The translations under genes and the position numbers were made by a program. Under the pieces are notes generated by a model. It saw nothing but the letters and a program-made list of their open reading frames with translations, did no database searches and was not told where the DNA came from. From Pseudoalteromonas neustonica (GTDB taxonomy: Bacteria > Pseudomonadota > Gammaproteobacteria > Enterobacterales > Alteromonadaceae), in the NCBI RefSeq assembly GCF_001653135.1, contig NZ_BDDS01000011.1, positions 29,602 to 93,601 of the forward strand: a DNA stretch of 64,000 nt. The letters are read 5' to 3'. This document shows, piece by piece, positions 40,304 through 50,079 of this stretch. Positions within the stretch are counted from its first letter, which is position 1; the number at the start of each line of letters is the position of its first letter.

Positions 40304-40756
40304 TTGGCAAACGAATTAAATAGCCTTGATATACAAGAAATTTTAAGCTTACTACCACACCGTTACCCAATGCTATTGGTGGACCGTGTACTTGATTACA
40401 CGCCAGGTGAATCATTACATGCAATTAAAAATGTAACATTTAATGAACCTATTTTTACAGGCCACTTTCCTAATCAGCCAATTTTCCCTGGTGTGCTTAT
40501 TTTAGAAGCTATGGCACAGGCAACGGGTTTATTAGGTTTCAAAACTGTTGAAAACCGCAGTGAGAATGAACTGTATTTGTTTGCAGCCGTTGATAACGCA
40601 CGTTTTAAGCAGCCTGTGGTACCTGGTGATACTATGCATTTGCATGTACAGTTTTTAAAAGAGCGCCGCAATATATGGAAGTTTGCAGCAGAAGCTAAAG
40701 TTGATGGCAAAGTTGTTTGTGCTGCCGAAATCATGTGTGCGAGAAGAGAGCTTTAA
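40304..40756 (+). CDS. fabZ: 3-hydroxyacyl-ACP dehydratase FabZ
   Basis: 150 aa (E. coli 151). Dehydrates beta-hydroxyacyl-ACP; competes with LpxA/LpxD for the same substrate. TTG start at 40304 with AAGGA seven bases upstream; an in-frame TTG at 40280 overlaps lpxD and is less likely. Hot-dog fold motifs [17 protein letters not shown] (catalytic His) and [20 protein letters not shown] (catalytic Glu). Stop followed directly by lpxA. Confidence 0.97.
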   Translation: MANELNSLDIQEILSLLPHRYPMLLVDRVLDYTPGESLHAIKNVTFNEPIFTGHFPNQPIFPGVLILEAMAQATGLLGFKTVENRSENELYLFAAVDNARFKQPVVPGDTMHLHVQFLKERRNIWKFAAEAKVDGKVVCAAEIMCARREL

Positions 40757-40758
40757 TT

Positions 40759-41529
40759 GTGATCCATCCTACAGCGATAATCGAATCAGGTGCAAAGCTA
40801 GGTAATAATGTATCGGTTGGTCCATATAGCTACATTGGTGACAATGTGGTTATTGGTGATGATTGTATTATTGAATCTCACGTTGTGGTCAAAGGGCCAT
40901 CAACAATAGGTTCTGGCAATCATATATTTCAGTTTGCGTCAGTAGGTGAAGCCTGCCAAGACAAAAAATATAATAATGAGCCAACCACGCTAATTATTGG
41001 TGATAACAACATTATTCGTGAATGTGCCACTATTCACCGCGGTACGATTCAAGATCAAGGCGTGACTAAGATTGGTAGCAATAACTTATTTATGGCTTAC
41101 ACTCATGTTGCCCATGATGCAGTAATTGGCGACAACGTTATTTTTGCTAATAATGCATCGGTTGCAGGGCATGTACACATTGGTGATTGGGTTATCTTAG
41201 CAGGCAATTCAGGTATTCATCAGTTTTGTAAAGTAGGTGCACATGCGTTTGTTGGCATGTATTCAGGTGTAAATAAAGATGTTCCACCGTTTGTAACAAC
41301 GATTGGCACCCCTGCAGGCCCTGTAGCGATTAATACCGAGGGTATGAAACGCCGTGGCTTTGAAAGTGATGAAGTAATGGCAACGCGCCGTGCCTATAAA
41401 ACACTGTATCGTAAGAGTTTAGGTGTTGATGAAGCGCTTGTTGCACTTGCAGATGACGCTGCTAAGTACCCTGCAGTACAGTTGATGGTTGATTTTGTTA
41501 AAAATTCAGAGCGTGGTATTGTTCGTTAA
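40759..41529 (+). CDS. lpxA: UDP-N-acetylglucosamine acyltransferase LpxA
   Basis: 256 aa (E. coli 262). First step of lipid A synthesis. GTG start at 40759, two bases after the fabZ stop, giving MIHPTAIIESGAKLG. Beta-helix hexapeptides (GNNVSVGPYSYIGDNVVIGD), catalytic-His region NLFMAYTHVAHDAVIGDN, and substrate loop GNSGIHQFCKVGAHAFVGM. A terminator follows directly; lpxB, usually next, is about 6.8 kb away beyond the cyd genes. Confidence 0.97.
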   Translation: MIHPTAIIESGAKLGNNVSVGPYSYIGDNVVIGDDCIIESHVVVKGPSTIGSGNHIFQFASVGEACQDKKYNNEPTTLIIGDNNIIRECATIHRGTIQDQGVTKIGSNNLFMAYTHVAHDAVIGDNVIFANNASVAGHVHIGDWVILAGNSGIHQFCKVGAHAFVGMYSGVNKDVPPFVTTIGTPAGPVAINTEGMKRRGFESDEVMATRRAYKTLYRKSLGVDEALVALADDAAKYPAVQLMVDFVKNSERGIVR

Positions 41530-41544
41530 TAGTTCGCTTTATAA

Positions 41545-41583
41545 AAAAAGCCACCGATTATGAGTAATAGTCGGTGGCTTTTT
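41545..41583. terminator. Bidirectional terminator between lpxA and cydC
   Basis: Stem AAAAAGCCACCGA/TCGGTGGCTTTTT (41545-41557, 41571-41583), with A and T runs on both sides. It ends the lpx block on the plus strand and the cyd operon on the minus strand. Confidence 0.9.
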
Positions 41584-41630
41584 CGTATTAACTTACCTTG
41601 AGTTCAAGCTGTTTCAATTAGTGAAAATGA

Positions 41631-43364
41631 TTAAAACCGTGAGATCAAGTTTACGTACTCTGGTTGCGCTATTAATAGTTGCTGATGAGTTGCAATCGCT
41701 TTTACACAGCCTTGCTCTAACCAAATTACCTGATCCATATTGGATAGCAAAGCAGGATCGTGAGTAATACTCAGCACGGTACATTGCTGCATGCTGGTCA
41801 ATATTGCATCCATCACGTGATGCTTAGATTGATTGTCTAGACCTTCTGTAGGTTCATCAAGGATTAAAATAGCCGGTGCGCGCAGTAATGCTTGTGCCAA
41901 AGCTAAACGTCGAGATTGCCCGCGAGATAAACTTCTACCACCTGTGCCTAAGCGAGTATTTAACCCTAACTTTAACTCACAGAGCCAGTCTGCTAATTGC
42001 ACTTGTTGGCAAGCGTTGATCATTTGCTCTTTCGTCGCCGCAGGTGCTGCGTAGCGTAAGTTTTCCGCAATTGTGCCATCAAAAATATGATGTTGTTGTG
42101 CGACGATACTTATAAGTTCGCAGCGGTTTTGTTGGCTGGTCATATTAATAGGCATCGTTTTGTGTGCAAATGTTAAGTTTATTTCACCGCTTTGCTGTGG
42201 CCATAAGCCACTGAGTAAATTAACCAGGGTACTTTTCCCGCTGCCACTTTGGCCCACAATGGCTACTTTTTGTAGTGGCTCAATTACAAAGCTTAAGTTG
42301 TTAAGCGCAAAAGTATCGCTGAGATAACAGTAGCTAACGTCTTTAAATTCAAGTCCTAAAGGCTGTACAGGCAATGACTCGTGAGCATTTTTAGCAACAG
42401 GGCGTAGTTTGTCTTCTAAATCGAAAATACGGTTTGCAGCGCTTAATGCGACTGGTAGTTGGATGAATGCATTGGGTAGCGTGAGTACCGTTTCAAAACT
42501 GGCAAGTACGAATAAACTGAGCATGGCCAATTCAACATTAGCCATTGTACCGTTATAAACCAATGGGGTGATAACTATAATGGCACCTAACATACTTAGT
42601 TGTACTATCAGCAGTGATAAGCCATTACTACGTGCCTGTGCACTATGGCGTACAAACAGCTGCTGATTATAATGTTCGCTGGCATCACGGCATTGTTTAA
42701 CTTGCTGCTCGGTAGCTTGATAAATAGCCAGCTCTCTCAAGCCATTTAGGGTATCAGATAATTCAGCGCGTAAAGTGGCAGAGTACTGCGTTTCGAGGTC
42801 TGCAGTGTTCTGTAGTTGCCTGCTCAGTATTAAAGGTAGGGCAACACCCACGAATAACAGCGCAATAAAGCACAGCAGTGCCACATCAGCGTTGTATGCA
42901 GCCATAATCGCAATCACAATTGGCACACTTATTATCGCAACAATCATGGGTAATAATACATTTAAGTAGAATTTATCGAGGGCTTCAACATCATTTTGCA
43001 TACGATTGAATAGATCGGCACTGCGGCTCATGGCCAAATCAACATTACTCAATTGGCTTAGCGTATTAAAAACACTGACGCGAATTTCACTTAACAGTAA
43101 AAATGTGGCGTTGTGAGTGACTAGACGTTCACCATAACGAGACGCTGTTCTCACTATTGCTAAAAAGCGTATGACGCCAGCGGGCGTAAAGTAGTTCATT
43201 TGTGTATTAGCTAGACCTGCAGCAGCCATTGCGGCTAAAAACCAGCCAGAAACAGCCAACAAGCCTACATTTGCAAGTACCGTTAATGTAGCTAAAAATG
43301 CCCCTAGTAACATTGCCCCAAGGTGTGGCTTGCACAGCTTTAATAAGCGTAAAAAGTTAGTCAT
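41631..43364 (-). CDS. cydC: Glutathione/cysteine ABC exporter subunit CydC
   Basis: 577 aa (E. coli 573). Half-transporter that with CydD exports thiols to the periplasm, needed for cytochrome bd assembly. ATG 43364 has AAGGAG nine bases upstream; an in-frame reading starting at 43382 only extends into cydD. Six helices, then ATPase with Walker A VGQSGSGKST, signature LSRGQSRRLALAQALL and Walker B ILILDEPTEGLD. Overlaps cydD by eight bases; last gene of the operon. Confidence 0.95.
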   Translation of the reverse strand: MTNFLRLLKLCKPHLGAMLLGAFLATLTVLANVGLLAVSGWFLAAMAAAGLANTQMNYFTPAGVIRFLAIVRTASRYGERLVTHNATFLLLSEIRVSVFNTLSQLSNVDLAMSRSADLFNRMQNDVEALDKFYLNVLLPMIVAIISVPIVIAIMAAYNADVALLCFIALLFVGVALPLILSRQLQNTADLETQYSATLRAELSDTLNGLRELAIYQATEQQVKQCRDASEHYNQQLFVRHSAQARSNGLSLLIVQLSMLGAIIVITPLVYNGTMANVELAMLSLFVLASFETVLTLPNAFIQLPVALSAANRIFDLEDKLRPVAKNAHESLPVQPLGLEFKDVSYCYLSDTFALNNLSFVIEPLQKVAIVGQSGSGKSTLVNLLSGLWPQQSGEINLTFAHKTMPINMTSQQNRCELISIVAQQHHIFDGTIAENLRYAAPAATKEQMINACQQVQLADWLCELKLGLNTRLGTGGRSLSRGQSRRLALAQALLRAPAILILDEPTEGLDNQSKHHVMDAILTSMQQCTVLSITHDPALLSNMDQVIWLEQGCVKAIATHQQLLIAQPEYVNLISRF

Positions 43365-45141
43365 GCTGTTGACTCCTTGCATGCACTAAATCAAATAGCG
43401 CGCCTTTAGCAGCTATGAGGGTGTTAAAGTTACCCAGCTCAATAACAGCACCGTCTTTCATTACAATAACTTGCTTAGCGTGTTCAATGGTATTTAAGCG
43501 ATGGGCGATCACTATAACTAAATGCTTTTTTGCATAATCATTAATAGCTGTTTGGACAAGTTGCTCGGTTTGACTATCAAGGTGAGCGGTTGGCTCATCA
43601 AGAACTAAAATGGGAGCTTCTTTTAAAAAAGCCCGTGCTAACGCGATGCGCTGTTTTTGTCCGCCGGAAAGTCCTTCGCCTTGCTCGCCAATAGGGGTGT
43701 CAAAACCTTGAGGTAAAGCAAGAATAAACTCAAGCGCACCCGCTTGCGCTGCAGCATTTTCGAGTTCTTGCATACTGGCATCTGGTTTTGCTAATAGTAA
43801 ATTGGCTTTTATGCTATTAAATAGCAAGGTGGGTTGCTGTGGGATCCAAGCAATATGCTGTTGCCACTGTTTAATTTGCGAGACTGATAATGAGCGTTGA
43901 TTGACCGCGATGGAGTTTATCACTTGTGGATGAAAGCCCAATAGACAGTCAAGTAGGGTACTTTTCCCCGCGCCACTTTGGCCAACAATGGCATACATAC
44001 CAGAGCTTGAAAATGTCAGGTTTATATTGCTAACGCCTTCATTACTATTTGGATAGTGAAAACTTAAATTACCAATACTGAGCTGCTTTATGTTCGGCAC
44101 GTCTAATCTACTTTGAATATTTGTTTTTGTGCTTATAAGGCTCTCATCTGGTAATGGTTCATTTAATATCTTGAGCATATCAGCAGCAGCACTTATGCCT
44201 TCTAATCGTGCATGATAATGACTACCAAGTTGACGCAGCGGTAAATAAAACTCTGGTGCGAGCAATAACACTACAAAGCCGGTCGAGAAATCTAAGGTAC
44301 CAAAAAATAACCGAAAACCGATTATTACGGCGACTAATGCGACGCTAAGAGTTGCAAAAAACTCTAATGCAAAAGAGGATAAAAATGCTATTTTTAATAC
44401 GCTTAAAGTGGCATGGCGAAAATCATCTGAAATTTTGGCAATTTGTTTTAACTCACGTGCTGTGGCGTTAAACAATTTAAGTTGAGTGAGTCCTTGTAAA
44501 CGGTCAAAAAAGTAATTACCTAACACTGCTAATTGTTGCCAGCGTTGCTGGTTTAGCCGTTCGGCTTTGTGACCAACTAAAATCATAAATAAAGGAATTA
44601 AAGGCGCTGTAAATAAAAAAATCAATCCCGCTTTCCAGTCAGTAGGAAAAATCACCATCAGAATCGCTAAAGGGATAAGTGCGCTATACGCCACACTGGG
44701 TAAGTAATTAGCATAATAGTCGTGCAGTGCTTCAACACCATTATGCAAGGTATTTAAAGTTGCACCATGGCCTTGTTGTTCAATATAACTTGGGCCAAGG
44801 AGTGTCAGTTTTTCAAGTAAAGTTTGGCGCATCGCAGTTTTAATTTTTAGTGCCGCTTGCGCGCTAATACGTTCAGATAAACTCAGTAATAGGCCGCGCC
44901 CTAAAATCAATATAGATAATGGCCAAAGTAAAGGAGTAACTGTTGCTAAATCAGCATGTTCAAACATTACTAGATGAATTGAACGTGCTACCAAATAAGC
45001 ACTAGCAATCATGAGTATTGCATTTAAAGTACCTAACGCAATACTCAGTTTTAGCAGACTACCAGCGTGGTTGGAGTGTATTTTTAAGAACGCGCGCAGG
45101 GTAGTTTGCTGCGCGCGATCTGGTCGGGGGTTAGTCGTCAT
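43357..45141 (-). CDS. cydD: Thiol ABC exporter subunit CydD
   Basis: 594 aa (E. coli 588). Partner of CydC. Start ATG 45141 lies inside the end of cydX (11 base overlap) and gives MTTNPRPDRAQQTTLRAFLK; an upstream in-frame reading from 45186 would overlap cydX further. N-terminal six-helix domain; ATPase with Walker A VGQSGAGKST, signature LSGGQKQRIALARAFL, Walker B ILVLDEPTAHLD and switch VIVIAHRLNT. Confidence 0.95.
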   Translation of the reverse strand: MTTNPRPDRAQQTTLRAFLKIHSNHAGSLLKLSIALGTLNAILMIASAYLVARSIHLVMFEHADLATVTPLLWPLSILILGRGLLLSLSERISAQAALKIKTAMRQTLLEKLTLLGPSYIEQQGHGATLNTLHNGVEALHDYYANYLPSVAYSALIPLAILMVIFPTDWKAGLIFLFTAPLIPLFMILVGHKAERLNQQRWQQLAVLGNYFFDRLQGLTQLKLFNATARELKQIAKISDDFRHATLSVLKIAFLSSFALEFFATLSVALVAVIIGFRLFFGTLDFSTGFVVLLLAPEFYLPLRQLGSHYHARLEGISAAADMLKILNEPLPDESLISTKTNIQSRLDVPNIKQLSIGNLSFHYPNSNEGVSNINLTFSSSGMYAIVGQSGAGKSTLLDCLLGFHPQVINSIAVNQRSLSVSQIKQWQQHIAWIPQQPTLLFNSIKANLLLAKPDASMQELENAAAQAGALEFILALPQGFDTPIGEQGEGLSGGQKQRIALARAFLKEAPILVLDEPTAHLDSQTEQLVQTAINDYAKKHLVIVIAHRLNTIEHAKQVIVMKDGAVIELGNFNTLIAAKGALFDLVHARSQQHD

Positions 45142-45283
45142 TTTGGCGATTAAGCCTATCGTGAAGATCTTTTTCGTCGTCAGCAATACTGTCTTTATTT
45201 TGTTGAAATTCGTACCACATAACGTTGATAACTCCTAGCGTACAGGCTAAAAGCACACCGAGTATCCAAGCAAAATACCACAT
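45131..45283 (-). CDS. cydX: Cytochrome bd small subunit CydX
   Basis: 50 aa. Reads MWYFAWILGVLLACTLGVIN at the start, very close to E. coli CydX (MWYFAWILG...). A single membrane helix is followed by a charged tail rich in Asp/Glu/Gln (DSIADDEKDLHDRLN). Strong GGAG Shine-Dalgarno (CTAAGGAGACATAAACT) before ATG 45283. CydX binds CydAB and stabilises the haem groups. It sits 13 bases after cydB and overlaps cydD, so it is part of cydABXDC. The charged tail is longer than in E. coli (37 aa). Confidence 0.93.
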   Translation of the reverse strand: MWYFAWILGVLLACTLGVINVMWYEFQQNKDSIADDEKDLHDRLNRQNDD

Positions 45284-45296
45284 AGTTTATGTCTCC

Positions 45297-46436
45297 TTAG
45301 TAGCTGCCATGGCTGTTATTTTCAATTTCTTCAACGGTTACCTTGCGCCACATTTTCACATAACACCATGTTGTGTAAGTTAAAATAAGTGGTACAAAAA
45401 TAACAACCGCAATAAACATGACATTTAGCGTCATATGACTTGATACTGCATCCCATAATGTGAGGCTAATGTTCATGTTATTACTCGATGGCATCACAAA
45501 TGGAAACAGTGAAATACCTGCGGTCATTATTACGCCAATTAACATCAAGCTTGTGCATATTAAAGCAAGGCCTGATTTATTCACTTTTGATAGCACCCAT
45601 GCAAGCGCAGCCATAACAAACGCTAAAGTAGGAAAAATAACGGTCCATGGCATTAACGTATAGTTATTCAGCCATGCGCCAGCTGAGGTTGTCACTACTT
45701 TACCAAGAGGGTTAGCAAAACTTTGTTTGTCAGGCATCGACACAATTTGGTAGCCATCAATATTAGCAACCCAAAACCCAGCTATAGCAAATAGCACAAT
45801 AAAAACTAATAATGCGTAGCGGCCATACTGCGCTGATCTTCGAGCAACATGGCTATCGGTTCTAAGTTGCAGCCACATGCCAGCATGTGCAATCAGCATA
45901 ATGACACTTATCAAACCTGTTAATAATGCAAATGGGTTGAGTAGGGCAAAAAATGAACCTTGATAGCTCGCTCTTAAATACTCATCTAAATTAAAAGGCA
46001 CACCTAAGAATAAGTTACCAAATGCCACACCAAACACCAATGCGGGGATCACACTGCCACCAAATAATGCCCAATCCCAATTGTTACGCCAGCGCTTAGA
46101 ATCAATCTTAGAACGATAATCAAAACCAAGCGGCCTAAAAAACAAGGCGAATAACACGAGCATCATAGCGAAATAAAAGCCTGAAAACGCAGCCGCATAC
46201 ACCATCGGCCATGCTGCAAATAAAGCGCCACCAGCAGTAATAAACCACACTTGATTGCCATCCCAATGCGGGCCTACAGTATTAATTACAACGCGGCGTT
46301 CAGAATCTGTTTTACCAACAAGGCGTAATAATATCGCTACGCCCATGTCCATGCCGTCAGTGATTGCAAAGCCGATAAATAACACACCGATGATCACCCA
46401 CCACAATAGCTTTAATGTTTCATAATCAAAAATCAT
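45297..46436 (-). CDS. cydB: Cytochrome bd ubiquinol oxidase subunit II
   Basis: 379 aa, exactly the E. coli length. Eight or nine helices; starts MIFDYETLKLLWWVIIGVLF and contains GFAITDGMDMGVAILLR and NTVGPHWDGNQVWFITAGGA. Forms the quinol oxidase with CydA. Its start overlaps the cydA stop by one base. Confidence 0.97.
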   Translation of the reverse strand: MIFDYETLKLLWWVIIGVLFIGFAITDGMDMGVAILLRLVGKTDSERRVVINTVGPHWDGNQVWFITAGGALFAAWPMVYAAAFSGFYFAMMLVLFALFFRPLGFDYRSKIDSKRWRNNWDWALFGGSVIPALVFGVAFGNLFLGVPFNLDEYLRASYQGSFFALLNPFALLTGLISVIMLIAHAGMWLQLRTDSHVARRSAQYGRYALLVFIVLFAIAGFWVANIDGYQIVSMPDKQSFANPLGKVVTTSAGAWLNNYTLMPWTVIFPTLAFVMAALAWVLSKVNKSGLALICTSLMLIGVIMTAGISLFPFVMPSSNNMNISLTLWDAVSSHMTLNVMFIAVVIFVPLILTYTTWCYVKMWRKVTVEEIENNSHGSY

Positions 46437-48034
46437 CAGTTTGCTCCTCGGTCATCACTTAATTGTTCATTATGCGAGTTGTCATTTTGGTGTTCAAAAT
46501 GATATTTACCTGTGTGTAATGAGCTTGGACCAATTTTAATAAATCGGAGCAATAACCAGCCCTCTACAATAGCTAAGCCAATATAGAACAAGATAAACCC
46601 AGTTAAACTTATTAAAATATCATTCACAGTCAGTGACGAGGTAGCTAAAAAAGTCGGCAATATTTCTGATATAGCCCAAGGTTGGCGGCCATATTCTGCA
46701 ACAATCCAGCCAAATTCAATAGCAATCCATGGTAGAGGAATACTCCATACGGCAGCCCATAACAGCCAGCGTTTTTGCTCAATTACACGCTGTGCATTGT
46801 AGTAAAAGGCTAATATAAACACGATAAGCATGATCATGCCGCAGCCAACCATAATCCTAAATGACCAAAACATCGGGCCCACTTTGGGAAATGAGTCTTT
46901 TACTGCTTTTTGAATTTGCTCCTCAGTCGCATCCACCACATTTGGGGTGTAACGTTTTAGTAATAAGCCATAGCCTAAATCGTCTTTTAAGGTATCAAAT
47001 TTTGCTATGTTTTCGGGTGTGTCCTGACCATTTCTTAGTTTTTCTAGGTATTGGTAAGCAATCATACCGTTACGAATTCGCACTTCATGCTGTTTTTCTA
47101 AATCATTAATACCTGTAACTTGCTCATCAATAGAACGAGTAGCAATTAAGCCTAAAGCGTAAGGGATCTTAACTGCGCCGTAGGTAACTTGCTTCTGTGA
47201 GTCAGGTATGCCGACTAACGTAAATGCAGCAGGTGCTTCTTCGGTATGCCATTCAGCTTCAATGGTGGCGAGTTTTACTTTTTGTACTTCACCCACTTCA
47301 TACCCTGATTCATCACCTAGCAAAATAACACACAGTATTGACGCTAAACCAAAGCCACTGGCAACAGAGAAAGATCGTTTAGCAAAGGCTAAATCGCGGC
47401 CTTTTAGAATGTACCAACTGCTGATCCCCAGTACGAACATCGATGCGGCTACATAACCGGCAGAGACGGTATGAATAAATTTAACCTGCGCAACAGGATT
47501 AAATACCAGCTCGGCAAAACTGGTCATTTCCATACGCATTGTTTGGTAGTTAAATTCAGCGCCAACAGGATTTTGCATCCACGCGTTAGCAATCAAAATC
47601 CATAATGCAGACATGCTAGTACCAAAGGCCATTAGAAAAGTAACGGCTAAGTGTTGGCGTTTGGTTAGTCGTTCCCACCCTAAAAAGAACATACCCACAA
47701 AGGTAGACTCTAAAAAGAATGCCATTAAGCCTTCAATAGCAAGGGGAGCGCCAAACACATCGCCCACATAATGAGAGTAATAAGACCAGTTAGTACCAAA
47801 TTCAAACTCCATGGTCAGGCCTGTAGCCACACCAATAGCGAAGTTGATACCAAATAATTTTCCCCAAAACTTGGTCATATCTCGGTATATCTCACGACCA
47901 GTCATAACGTAGACCGATTCCATGATCACCAAAATCCAAGTCATACCTAGGGTCAGTGGTACAAATAAAAAGTGAAATAGGGCGGTGACAGCAAACTGTA
48001 ATCGCGATAGATCCACAAAGGTTTCATCTATCAT
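46436..48034 (-). CDS. cydA: Cytochrome bd ubiquinol oxidase subunit I
   Basis: 532 aa (E. coli 522), consistent with a long Q-loop. High-affinity terminal oxidase reducing O2 without proton pumping; protective under low O2 and nitrosative stress in known species. Haem ligand regions: His in FAVTALFHFLFVPLTLGM, His in VKFIHTVSAGYVAASMF, Met in FWSFRIMVGCGMIML. ATG 48034, AGGAG upstream. First gene of the operon behind a consensus promoter with a 30 bp palindrome. Confidence 0.97.
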   Translation of the reverse strand: MIDETFVDLSRLQFAVTALFHFLFVPLTLGMTWILVIMESVYVMTGREIYRDMTKFWGKLFGINFAIGVATGLTMEFEFGTNWSYYSHYVGDVFGAPLAIEGLMAFFLESTFVGMFFLGWERLTKRQHLAVTFLMAFGTSMSALWILIANAWMQNPVGAEFNYQTMRMEMTSFAELVFNPVAQVKFIHTVSAGYVAASMFVLGISSWYILKGRDLAFAKRSFSVASGFGLASILCVILLGDESGYEVGEVQKVKLATIEAEWHTEEAPAAFTLVGIPDSQKQVTYGAVKIPYALGLIATRSIDEQVTGINDLEKQHEVRIRNGMIAYQYLEKLRNGQDTPENIAKFDTLKDDLGYGLLLKRYTPNVVDATEEQIQKAVKDSFPKVGPMFWSFRIMVGCGMIMLIVFILAFYYNAQRVIEQKRWLLWAAVWSIPLPWIAIEFGWIVAEYGRQPWAISEILPTFLATSSLTVNDILISLTGFILFYIGLAIVEGWLLLRFIKIGPSSLHTGKYHFEHQNDNSHNEQLSDDRGAN

Positions 48035-48099
48035 TTTTTATAGCTCCTAGTATGTGATGACGAATCACACAACAGATTAAAGTAGCAAACATTTAACGC

Positions 48100-48129
48100 A
48101 CGAAGTTTCAGTAATTACTGAAACTTCGT
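48100..48129. promoter_or_regulatory. Perfect 30 bp palindrome, candidate operator of cydA
   Basis: ACGAAGTTTCAGTAA followed directly by its exact reverse complement, with no loop. On the minus strand it starts two bases after the predicted -10 of cydA, covering roughly -4 to +26, the usual place for a repressor. No T run follows on either strand, so it is a poor terminator. I cannot name the regulator: FNR, ArcA and LexA consensus do not fit. Confidence 0.65.
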
Positions 48130-48131
48130 AC

Positions 48132-48160
48132 ATTATTTACTTTTGATGAAATATTGTCAA
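48132..48160 (-). promoter_or_regulatory. Predicted sigma70 promoter of cydABXDC
   Basis: On the minus strand: consensus TTGACA (48160-48155), 17 bp spacer, AATAAT (48137-48132). Predicted start near 48125, giving a leader of about 90 nt. In the remaining 301 bp divergent gap (48035-48335) a TTGTCA-16 bp-CATAAT pair at 48154-48181 on the plus strand could serve lpxB, but it is weaker. Confidence 0.65.
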
Positions 48161-48335
48161 TGTATATTAGAAAAACATAATATATACAATAAATGCTACA
48201 TTAGAATTATGAAGATGCAAATCAGGTGGGCTATTTATATTATAAAAAATGAGATCTCTTAAACGTTTATAGAAACCTTAAAACACGGTAAACTACTCTT
48301 TTTATACACTCGAGTTATTTGCGAAATAAATTCAT

Positions 48336-49493
48336 ATGAATAAACATAAACAGCCACTGCGTATAGCGATTGTCGTTGGGGAACTCTCTGGTGATATTTT
48401 AGGCGAAGGCTTAATAAAAGCACTTAAAAAGCGCTACCCTAATGCCACTTTTGAAGGCATAGCAGGGCCTAAAATGCAGGCGCAAGGCTGCAAAAGCTTA
48501 TTTGATATGGAAGAATTAGCCGTTATGGGCTTAGTTGAAGTGCTAGGTAGATTACCGCGGTTATTAAAAATTCGTAAGCAACTGGTACAGCATTTCATTG
48601 ATAATAAACCGGATGTTTATATTGGTATTGATGCTCCTGACTTTAACCTTCGAGTTGAAAAACCGCTTAAAGACGCCGGCATTAAAACAATTCAATATGT
48701 GAGCCCATCAGTATGGGCGTGGCGTGAAAAACGCATTCATAAAATTAGCGCAGCAACTAACATGGTGTTGGCTTTATTACCGTTTGAAAAAGCGTTTTAT
48801 GATAAACATAACGTCCCCTGTACTTTTGTTGGGCATACACTTGCTGATGATATCGCTCTTGAGCATGATGATAGCGCAGCACGTCAGCAGTTAGGTTTAA
48901 ACCTCGATGATAAAGTATTGGCATTATTGCCCGGTAGTCGAGGCTCAGAAGTGGGCTTGCTTAGCGAAACGTATATAAAAACAGCTGTAGGGCTACAAGC
49001 AAAAAACCCGCTTTTAAAAGTTGTAGTGCCATTAGTGAACCCGCAACGTAAAGCGCAGTTTTCTACTATTTTAGCCGCCACAGCACCTAACTTAAACGTA
49101 CAAATGCTCGATGGTCAATCTGATCTTGCTATGCAGGCAGCAGATGTAATACTCATAGCCTCTGGTACAGCAACCCTTGAGGGCATGTTGTATAAAAAGC
49201 CGATGGTTGTTGGGTATAAAATAAAAGCGATGAGTTACTGGATTTTTAAAACGCTGTTTACCTTCAATATCAAATATTTTTCCTTACCAAATTTACTCGC
49301 TGATGAAGCACTTGTGCCTGAGTTTATGCAACAAGACTGCACCATTGAAAACTTAACTAACGCGCTAGAGCCGATGCTAAACAGTGGCAATAGCGAACTC
49401 AAAGCACGCTTTTTAGCCATTCATCAACAAATACGCTTAAACGCCAGTGAGCAAGCTGCCACGGCTGTTGCGGAGATTATAAATGCAAATTGA
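48336..49493 (+). CDS. lpxB: Lipid-A-disaccharide synthase
   Basis: 385 aa (E. coli 382). Joins lipid X and UDP-diacylglucosamine into the lipid A disaccharide. GT-B family: [51 protein letters not shown], and [21 protein letters not shown]. It begins a lpxB-rnhB-dnaE-accA run and is separated from lpxA by the cyd operon, so it needs its own promoter. rnhB overlaps its 3' end by 11 bases. Confidence 0.97.
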   Translation: MNKHKQPLRIAIVVGELSGDILGEGLIKALKKRYPNATFEGIAGPKMQAQGCKSLFDMEELAVMGLVEVLGRLPRLLKIRKQLVQHFIDNKPDVYIGIDAPDFNLRVEKPLKDAGIKTIQYVSPSVWAWREKRIHKISAATNMVLALLPFEKAFYDKHNVPCTFVGHTLADDIALEHDDSAARQQLGLNLDDKVLALLPGSRGSEVGLLSETYIKTAVGLQAKNPLLKVVVPLVNPQRKAQFSTILAATAPNLNVQMLDGQSDLAMQAADVILIASGTATLEGMLYKKPMVVGYKIKAMSYWIFKTLFTFNIKYFSLPNLLADEALVPEFMQQDCTIENLTNALEPMLNSGNSELKARFLAIHQQIRLNASEQAATAVAEIINAN

Positions 49494-50079
49494 ACGACCA
49501 AATCTAGCGCTTATCGCGGGCGTTGATGAAGTAGGGCGCGGCCCATTGGTAGGAGATGTAGTCACTGCAGCGGTGATCCTCGATCCGACTAAACCGATTG
49601 CAGGTTTAGCTGATTCAAAAAAATTAACGGATAAGAAACGCCAAGCGCTTGCTATTGAGATTAAAGAAAAAGCGTTGTGTTGGTCAATTGGCCGTTGCAG
49701 TCCCACAGAGATTGACGAATTGAATATTCTCCAAGCCACGATGCTTGCCATGACGCGTGCGGTAGAGGGGTTAAGCACCGCACCTGAATTTGTGTTTGTT
49801 GATGGTAATCGCCTGCCAGCATTGGCTATGCCAGCGCAAGCGGTTGTCAAAGGAGATAGTTTAGTTGCCGAGATTTCCGCGGCGTCTATCATCGCTAAAG
49901 TAGCGCGCGATGACGAAATGATAGCGCTCGATAAACGCCACCCAGAGTATGGTTTTGCGGGGCATAAAGGCTATCCAACCAAGGCACACTTTGCCGCGCT
50001 TGAGCAATACGGTGCAATTGAAGAGCACCGAAAAAGTTTTAAACCAGTGCAACGTGTACTGGCAATGCAGGAGAAATAA
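49483..50079 (+). CDS. rnhB: Ribonuclease HII
   Basis: 198 aa, E. coli length. Removes ribonucleotides from DNA and RNA-DNA hybrids. Active-site acidic residues in [17 protein letters not shown] (Asp, Glu), [10 protein letters not shown] (Asp) and [16 protein letters not shown] (Asp). Overlaps lpxB by 11 bases and dnaE by one. Confidence 0.97.
   Translation: MQIERPNLALIAGVDEVGRGPLVGDVVTAAVILDPTKPIAGLADSKKLTDKKRQALAIEIKEKALCWSIGRCSPTEIDELNILQATMLAMTRAVEGLSTAPEFVFVDGNRLPALAMPAQAVVKGDSLVAEISAASIIAKVARDDEMIALDKRHPEYGFAGHKGYPTKAHFAALEQYGAIEEHRKSFKPVQRVLAMQEK

Noticed and set aside
48143..48160. FNR/CRP-type box (TTGAT...GTCAA) upstream of cydA
   Set aside because: The half sites are eight bases apart instead of four and the second half deviates; the segment is better explained as the cydA -35 and spacer.
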